NCBI GenBank assembly: GCA_030684355.1
Contig: JAUXTN010000246.1
Coordinates: forward strand, 1 to 64,000
From: Pseudomonadota bacterium
Lineage (GTDB): Bacteria; Myxococcota_A; UBA796; SXON01
DNA: 64,000 nucleotides
Direction of reading: 5' to 3'
The translations under genes and the position numbers were made by a program. Shown piece by piece: positions 58,832 through 64,000 of the stretch. The notes beneath the pieces were generated by a model. That model was given only the letters and a program-made list of their open reading frames with translations. It did no database searches and was not told where the DNA came from. The number at the start of each line of letters is the position of its first letter. The stretch's first letter is position 1.

Positions 58832-59793
58832 GGATCGCGGTCCTCACGAGCGGCGGCGACGCGCCGGGGATGAACGCGGCGATCCGGGCCGTCGTCCGCA
58901 CCGTGGACGGCGCGGGAGGCGAGGCCGTCGGCGTCCGACACGGCTTCGCGGGGCTCCTGGCGGCAGACTGGCTGCCCCTCGGGGCGCGGGATGTGGGCGG
59001 CATCGTCGACCGCGGCGGCACGATGCTCGGCAGCGCACGTTGCCCAGAGTTCCGCACTGCCGACGCCCAGCGGCGCGCAGCCGCCAACCTCAACGCAGCG
59101 GGCATCGACGGCGTCGTGGTCATCGGCGGCAACGGCAGCCAGACCGGCGCAAACGCGCTCGGGCGCCTCGGGTTGGCGGTGAACGGCGTGGCCTCGACCA
59201 TCGACAACGACCTCGAGGGGACGGACATCACCCTCGGGGTCGACACCGCGTTGAACGTGGCCTTGGAATCGGTGGACCGCCTGCGCACGACAGCGGCGTC
59301 GCACGACCGAGCCTTCCTCGTCGAGGTGATGGGCCGCGACTGCGGCTACCTCGCGGTCGCGGCGGCGATCACCGGTGGCGCCGAGGCGGTGGTCACGCCG
59401 GAGCTCCCCACTACCCCGGACGAGCTGGCTGCTACGCTCGCGGCCTCGCGCGCACGGGGGAAGCGGCACGCCATCGTGGTCGTCGCCGAAGGGGTTCCCG
59501 GCGGCGCGATGGGGTTCGCGCGCGCGTTCGCGGACCGCCCTGACCTCGGGCTCGACCTGAGAGTGACCATTCTCGGGCACGTGCTACGCGGCGCCCGGCC
59601 CGGCGCGTTCGACCGCCTTCTCGGCACGCGTCTCGGGAACGCCGCCGCCACCGCGCTCCTGGAAGGGCGGCACGGATTCCTGTTCGGGCTCTCCGAGGAG
59701 ACGATCCGCGCGGTGCCGCTGGCGCAGGTGGCGGGCCGCACACGTCCGCTCGATCCCGCGCTCCTCCGCCTGGCGGAGGTGTTGGCCCGGTAA
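58828..59793 (+). CDS. pfkA: 6-phosphofructokinase
   Basis: A 321-residue PfkA-type kinase: LTSGGDAPGMNAAIRAVVR, GGTMLGSARCPEF, VASTIDNDLEGTD with the catalytic Asp, VEVMGRDCGYLA, and the substrate-binding AFDRLLGTRLG. The Mg-binding motif reads GGNGSQTGA instead of GGDGS, so the usual Asp is Asn, which may alter metal use or activity. It phosphorylates fructose 6-phosphate. GTG 58828 overlaps the ldh stop. It is the last gene of the cus-ldh-pfk operon. Confidence 0.88.
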   Translation: MRIAVLTSGGDAPGMNAAIRAVVRTVDGAGGEAVGVRHGFAGLLAADWLPLGARDVGGIVDRGGTMLGSARCPEFRTADAQRRAAANLNAAGIDGVVVIGGNGSQTGANALGRLGLAVNGVASTIDNDLEGTDITLGVDTALNVALESVDRLRTTAASHDRAFLVEVMGRDCGYLAVAAAITGGAEAVVTPELPTTPDELAATLAASRARGKRHAIVVVAEGVPGGAMGFARAFADRPDLGLDLRVTILGHVLRGARPGAFDRLLGTRLGNAAATALLEGRHGFLFGLSEETIRAVPLAQVAGRTRPLDPALLRLAEVLAR

Positions 59794-59802
59794 GCTCCGA
59801 CC

Positions 59803-59991
59803 CTACTTCTGGGTGGGCGACGCCTGCTTGTCGACGTAGCTGCGTGGATTCTCGTCGAAGCTGCCGGCGCACACGTTCGAACAGAAGTAGTACGTGCGGC
59901 CCTCGAACTCCCGACGAGCCGCCGCCTTGCGTGGCTCCACGTCCATCCCGCAAACGGGGTCCTTCACGGTCTCCAACGTCTCGATGGGCAT
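59803..59991 (-). CDS. stand-alone YHS-domain metal-binding protein
   Basis: This 62-residue cytoplasmic protein is essentially one YHS domain: VKDPVCGMDVEPRKAAAR then REFEGRTYYFCSNVCAGSFDENPRSYV. The Cys, His-like and Met residues of DPVCGM and FCSNVC should bind a metal, probably copper. ATG 59991 has a strong ribosome site (ggaggag). It converges on pfkA with a 9-base gap and is divergent from copA. The same domain occurs fused to CopA and to TreT nearby. Confidence 0.87.
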   Translation of the reverse strand: MPIETLETVKDPVCGMDVEPRKAAARREFEGRTYYFCSNVCAGSFDENPRSYVDKQASPTQK

Positions 59992-60091
59992 CAGGGCTCT
60001 CCTCCACTCGGAATGCGCGCGCCCCTGCCCGTTGGCAACCCACGAATCGTTGCGAGGTCCGCGCAACCTACGCACGTCTGGCCCCGTAAGC

Positions 60092-60108
60092 GTGATGTCG
60101 ACGGATAC
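60092..60108 (+). promoter_or_regulatory. activator dyad upstream of copA
   Basis: GTGAT-GTCGACG-GATAC followed by AC matches the shared dyad with one changed base in the right half. A second half-site GTGAC lies at 60112-60116. The dyad is ~85 bases upstream of the -24/-12 element at 60194-60209. Confidence 0.5.
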
Positions 60109-60193
60109 ACGGTGACCGTCGGAGTGCCACCGCTCGGACGCCTCAGCGACCGAAATACCGCCCTCCAAGGACATCTTGGCGACCCACCGGACG

Positions 60194-60209
60194 CGGCACA
60201 GTCCGTGCA
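60194..60209 (+). promoter_or_regulatory. sigma-54-like promoter of copA
   Basis: CGGCAC-AGTCCG-TGCA has GG and GC exactly 10 bases apart and keeps GGCAC and TGC. The first T of TTGC is G. The predicted start ~60220 gives a 17-base leader before ATG 60237. Confidence 0.6.
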
Positions 60210-60236
60210 TACCCCGAGGGGATTCGCGGAATTCTC

Positions 60237-62684
60237 ATGCCCCCGTCTCCCCCTGCGCCGACTCTCGAACGCACATCGGATCCCGTCTGCGGCATGCAGG
60301 TGGACCCCGCGAAAGCCGCCGCCACCGCCGAGTACGGCGGGGCCACCTGGCATTTCTGCAGCAAGGGCTGCCACGCGAAATTCCAGGCCGATCCGGCGCG
60401 CTACACCGGGACGGGACTCGCCTCAAGCGCGGAGGCCGCTCCGTCCGGTGGCCACGGGACGCATGGACATCACGACGTCCAGCCCCCCGCTGCTCGGGCG
60501 CCTCACGAGCCCGTATCGTTGAAGGCGGGCAAGTGGACCTGCCCCATGCACCCCCAGATCGTGCGGGACGGTCCCGGGTCGTGCCCGATCTGCGGCATGG
60601 CGCTCGAACCGATGGAGGTGACGGCCGAGGAGACGGGCCCCTCGCCCGAGCTCGTGGACATGACCCGTCGTCTCGTCGGCAGCGCGATCCTGACCGTTCC
60701 CGTCCTGCTCCTGGTGATGTCCGAGATGCTTCCCGGGCAGCCCGTCCAGCGGTTCATCCCGGCACAGGTGGACGCCTGGATTCAGCTCGCGCTCGCCACC
60801 CCCGTCGTGCTCTGGGGTGGCTGGCCCTTCTTCGTGCGCGGCGCGGCCTCGGTGAAGAACCGCTCGCCCAACATGTTCACGCTCATCGCTCTCGGGATCG
60901 GCGTGGCGTGGGCGTACAGCGTGTTCGCCACGTTGTTCCCCGGCGCGCTCCCCGAGGCCTTCCGGGGCCACCACGGGCGGGTGCCGCTCTACTTCGAAGC
61001 CGCCGCGGTCATCACCACCCTCGTGCTCGTCGGACAGGTGTTGGAGCTCCGCGCACGCAGCCAGACGAGCGACGCCATCAAGAAGCTCCTCTCGCTGGCC
61101 CCGCCGAGCGCCCGCATCGTCCGCGACGACGGGCGTGAAGAGGACGTGCCCGTCGAGCAGGTCCAGGTCGGCGACAAGCTCCGTGTGCGTCCGGGCGAGA
61201 AGGTCCCCGTCGACGGCACCCTCCTCGAAGGGGAGAGCCACGTCGACGAGTCGATGGTCACCGGCGAGCCGCTACCTGTGGCGAAAGGCACAGGCGACCG
61301 GGTCATCGGCGCCACCGTGAACACCGCCGGCGGCTTCCTCATGCGGGCCGAGCGCGTGGGCCGCGACACCCTCCTCGCACAGATCGTCCGGATGGTCGGC
61401 GAGGCCCAGCGCAGCCGCGCGCCCATCCAGCGCCTCGCCGACACGGTCTCGGCATGGTTCGTGCCACTCGTCATGCTCATCGCCGTCGCGACCTTCATCG
61501 TCTGGGCGCTGATCGGCCCCGAGCCGCGCTTCTCGTACGCGCTGCTCAACGCCGTGGCGGTGCTCATCATCGCGTGTCCTTGCGCGCTCGGACTCGCTAC
61601 TCCGATGGCCATCATGGTCGGCACCGGGCGCGGGGCCACCGCGGGCGTCCTCGTCCGAGACGCCGAAGCGCTCGAGAACCTCGAGAAGGTCGACACGCTC
61701 GTCGTCGACAAGACAGGCACCCTGACGGAGGGGCGCCCAACGCTCGGTGCGGTCGAGGTTGTTTCATGGGGCGGGGGGCAGGCCCCCCGCAACGCCCCCC
61801 AGAACCCGCTGGATGTCGACACCCTCCTCCGCCTCGTCGCCAGCGTGGAGCGCGGCAGCGAACACCCGCTCGCCACCGCGATCGTGAAGGGCGCCGAGGC
61901 GCGGGGGCTGACGCTCGCGCCGCCGCAGGGCTTCAAGTCGCTCACCGGGCGGGGCGTGGAGGGCCAGGTGGATGGACGCACCGTCCTCGCCGGCAACGCA
62001 CGCCTGATGGAGGAACATGGGGTCGACGCCACCGCGCTGATCGCGCGTGCCGAGGCCCTACGCGCCGAGGGCCAGATCGCGATGCTCGTCGCCATCGACG
62101 GACTTCCCGCCGGCGTCGTCGCGGTCACGGACCCCATCAAGGAGTCGACGCCCGACACCATCCGGATGCTCCGCGCAGAAGGGCTGCGCGTCGTCATGCT
62201 CACCGGCGACAGCCGCACCACCGCCCTCGCGGTCGCCCGCAAGCTCGGCATCGACGAGGTCGAAGCCGAGGTACTCCCCGAGCAGAAGGCGGAGGTGATC
62301 CGACGCTTGAAAGCCGAGGGCCGGGTCGTGGCCATGGCGGGGGACGGCATCAACGACGCGCCCGCGCTCGCGTCCGCGGACGTTGGCATCGCGATGGGGA
62401 CCGGCACCGACGTGGCGATGGAGAGCGCCGGCGTGACGTTGGTGAAGGGAGACCTGCGCGGCCTGGTCCGGGCCAGGCGGCTCTCGCGCGCAACGATGCG
62501 CGGCATCCGTCAGAACCTGGTGTTCGCGTTCGGCTACAACGCGCTGGGCGTGCCGATCGCGGCGGGGCTGCTCTTCCCCATCTTCGGCTGGCTGCTCTCG
62601 CCGATGATCGCCAGCGCAGCGATGAGCTTGAGCTCGGTGTCCGTGATCGCGAACTCGTTGCGCTTGCGGAAGGTGGAGCTGTAG
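60237..62684 (+). CDS. copA: copper-exporting P1B-type ATPase with N-terminal YHS domain
   Basis: An 815-residue copper ATPase. It opens with a YHS domain (SDPVCGMQVDPAKAAA; WHFCSKGCHAKF), a His patch (GGHGTHGHHD), and a heavy-metal-binding motif WTCPMHPQIVRDGPGSCPIC GMAL type. Eight membrane helices follow, with the copper motif CPCALGLATP in M6, MVTGEPLPV, phospho-Asp in VVDKTGTLTEG, the HP motif GSEHPLA and hinge MAGDGINDAP. Near residues 511-524 a stretch rich in Gly, Pro and Asn (WGGGQAPRNAPQNP) is encoded by a copy of an intergenic palindromic repeat. Confidence 0.94.
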   Translation: MPPSPPAPTLERTSDPVCGMQVDPAKAAATAEYGGATWHFCSKGCHAKFQADPARYTGTGLASSAEAAPSGGHGTHGHHDVQPPAARAPHEPVSLKAGKWTCPMHPQIVRDGPGSCPICGMALEPMEVTAEETGPSPELVDMTRRLVGSAILTVPVLLLVMSEMLPGQPVQRFIPAQVDAWIQLALATPVVLWGGWPFFVRGAASVKNRSPNMFTLIALGIGVAWAYSVFATLFPGALPEAFRGHHGRVPLYFEAAAVITTLVLVGQVLELRARSQTSDAIKKLLSLAPPSARIVRDDGREEDVPVEQVQVGDKLRVRPGEKVPVDGTLLEGESHVDESMVTGEPLPVAKGTGDRVIGATVNTAGGFLMRAERVGRDTLLAQIVRMVGEAQRSRAPIQRLADTVSAWFVPLVMLIAVATFIVWALIGPEPRFSYALLNAVAVLIIACPCALGLATPMAIMVGTGRGATAGVLVRDAEALENLEKVDTLVVDKTGTLTEGRPTLGAVEVVSWGGGQAPRNAPQNPLDVDTLLRLVASVERGSEHPLATAIVKGAEARGLTLAPPQGFKSLTGRGVEGQVDGRTVLAGNARLMEEHGVDATALIARAEALRAEGQIAMLVAIDGLPAGVVAVTDPIKESTPDTIRMLRAEGLRVVMLTGDSRTTALAVARKLGIDEVEAEVLPEQKAEVIRRLKAEGRVVAMAGDGINDAPALASADVGIAMGTGTDVAMESAGVTLVKGDLRGLVRARRLSRATMRGIRQNLVFAFGYNALGVPIAAGLLFPIFGWLLSPMIASAAMSLSSVSVIANSLRLRKVEL
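61767..61798 (-). repeat. repeat-family copy 3, in frame inside copA
   Basis: The minus strand reads GGGGCGTTGCGGGGGGC then CTGCCCCCCGCCCCA, the same element as at 4475-4507 and 14687-14717. It sits in the nucleotide-binding-domain loop between the phosphorylation motif and the GSEHPLA motif and leaves the frame open. Confidence 0.75.
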
Positions 62685-62765
62685 GCCGGCGCTCGGGCAC
62701 CGGAGCCACCGGCGCCCCTCCGTGCAACCTCGCCTCCGCACCGCGCAGCGGGTGCCCCGTTCCTG

Positions 62766-63206
<441 letters not shown>

Positions 63207-63245
63207 CGAACACCTCGCCGGAGAGTCTACCGCCGAGTGGGCTGC

Positions 63246-63968
63246 TCAGGGGGTGGTGGACGACGCGGCGGGCGCGAGCCGCTTCGCCCGCGCGAGGATG
63301 TCCTCAGCGGCGGCGGAGTCGTCCGAACGGATGGCGACCGCGAACCCCGTTCCCGTGGAGGACACGGTCGCGGTGGCGCCCTTCGGCACCAGCGGGCAGC
63401 TCGGCATCTCGGGCATGTCGTGCCCGACCGCCGCGTTCCGCGCGACGTGACAGTCCACCACGCGCTGGAGCCACTCGGCCGTCAGCCCCTCGACCGCGCG
63501 CACGGTGACCGTTGCGCCCACGATCCGGTGCTCGGGCGTCTTCCCGCCGCGATGCACGACGAGCGGCTCGACGCTGGCGATGTCCGCGCTGTATTGCTCG
63601 AAGGGGCTCAGGTCGACGTCGGCGGGGTCGAGACCCACGCAGGCGCTCGCTTCCGCCTCACGGAGGGCCTCGGAAGCCGCGCGATGGTCGGCGGCCATCC
63701 GCCGGTGCTGCTCGGACTCGCGAAGATGAGCCTCCGTGGGGTTCGTCCAACACGGGCGCCGGCCCTTCCCGGCGCCGCAGAGGTCCTTCTCCAGCGGCGC
63801 GTTGGGGTCGAACTGCTCGGCGTGGGTCGTCGCCGCCTGCTCGTGCGTGCCGGCCTCGGCTTCGTGCTGGGTCTCGCCCATGTCGTGCGGCTTCGCGCCC
63901 GGGGTGCGGGCGGCGCAGGCGGCCAGCGCGAGGGGAAGGAGCAGGACCAGAGCAAGACGGACGGTCAT
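63246..63968 (-). CDS. periplasmic lipoprotein of a two-member local family (copy 2)
   Basis: A 240-residue lipoprotein (signal MTVRLALVLLLPLALAAC). It shares PHDMGETQHEAEAGTHEQA, SADIASVEPL, GLTAEWLQRVVDCHVARNAAVGHD and MPSCPLVPKGATA with the protein encoded at 47167-47892. The pair therefore flanks the copper/glycolysis region. The function is unknown. The ATG at 63968 has an upstream GGAGA-like site. Confidence 0.78.
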   Translation of the reverse strand: MTVRLALVLLLPLALAACAARTPGAKPHDMGETQHEAEAGTHEQAATTHAEQFDPNAPLEKDLCGAGKGRRPCWTNPTEAHLRESEQHRRMAADHRAASEALREAEASACVGLDPADVDLSPFEQYSADIASVEPLVVHRGGKTPEHRIVGATVTVRAVEGLTAEWLQRVVDCHVARNAAVGHDMPEMPSCPLVPKGATATVSSTGTGFAVAIRSDDSAAAEDILARAKRLAPAASSTTP

Positions 63969-64000
63969 TCGGATCTCCGGGGAACGAGTGGGACCTATGC

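Noticed and set aside
60025..60045. GG-N10-GC pattern on the minus strand before the stand-alone YHS gene
   Set aside because: It reads GGTTGCCAACGGGC, without a good -24 or -12 block, so it is not called as a promoter.

Overview
This is a GC-rich (about 70%), densely packed bacterial chromosome segment. Many secreted lipoproteins carry Asp/Thr-rich linkers after the lipid Cys, sigma-54 two-component control is prominent, genes overlap by 4 bases (ATGA/GTGA), and several families are typical of myxobacteria-like genomes. I infer a Myxococcota or related former deltaproteobacterial lineage with moderate-to-low confidence, because no rRNA gene is present.

1-20.6 kb is mostly core genome. It starts with a cut-off secreted low-complexity protein, then a GldG-type ABC transporter block (DUF4340, GldG, permease). 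A translationally coupled cluster of two radical SAM/SPASM enzymes and a DegT aminotransferase follows. After that come two tandem alkaline-phosphatase-superfamily lipoproteins, def-fmt, rpe and a sulfatase-like lipoprotein. Next are a broken GNAT acetyltransferase, a permease with an extreme His/Gly/Gln tail, a 725-base hairpin-rich spacer and a Fur/Zur regulator.

20.6-28.7 kb is an integrated element at tRNA-Pro(CGG). It holds a large serine recombinase whose 3' end overlaps the tRNA 3' end, a PrimPol-helicase replication protein, a BRO-N protein, a 95-residue protein and a large uncharacterised protein with a possible C-terminal winged helix.

28.8-64 kb is a metal-resistance region. A leftward operon encodes a histidine kinase, a sigma-54 response regulator, TolC, a membrane-fusion protein, a Czc-type RND pump and a His-rich lipoprotein. 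A rightward operon encodes a Met-rich TolC, CusB, a CusA that keeps its three copper methionines, a P2-type ATPase, a small protein, lactate dehydrogenase and phosphofructokinase. Between them lie envelope lipoproteins (one very Met-rich), a trehalose synthase fused to a YHS metal domain, and an archaeal-type (type II) GAPDH. A YHS protein and a YHS-CopA copper ATPase follow.

Reading the spacers shows a recurrent dyad, TGTGAC-N7-GTYACA and variants, upstream of at least eight of these genes. Five -24/-12 sigma-54 promoters sit near such dyads. I infer one metal-responsive regulon that couples copper efflux to a replacement set of sugar-metabolism enzymes. This is the best candidate in the window for an undescribed system. 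Other structure includes a short palindromic repeat family with one copy in frame inside copA, and a 55-base repeat that begins on the stop codons of two unrelated genes.
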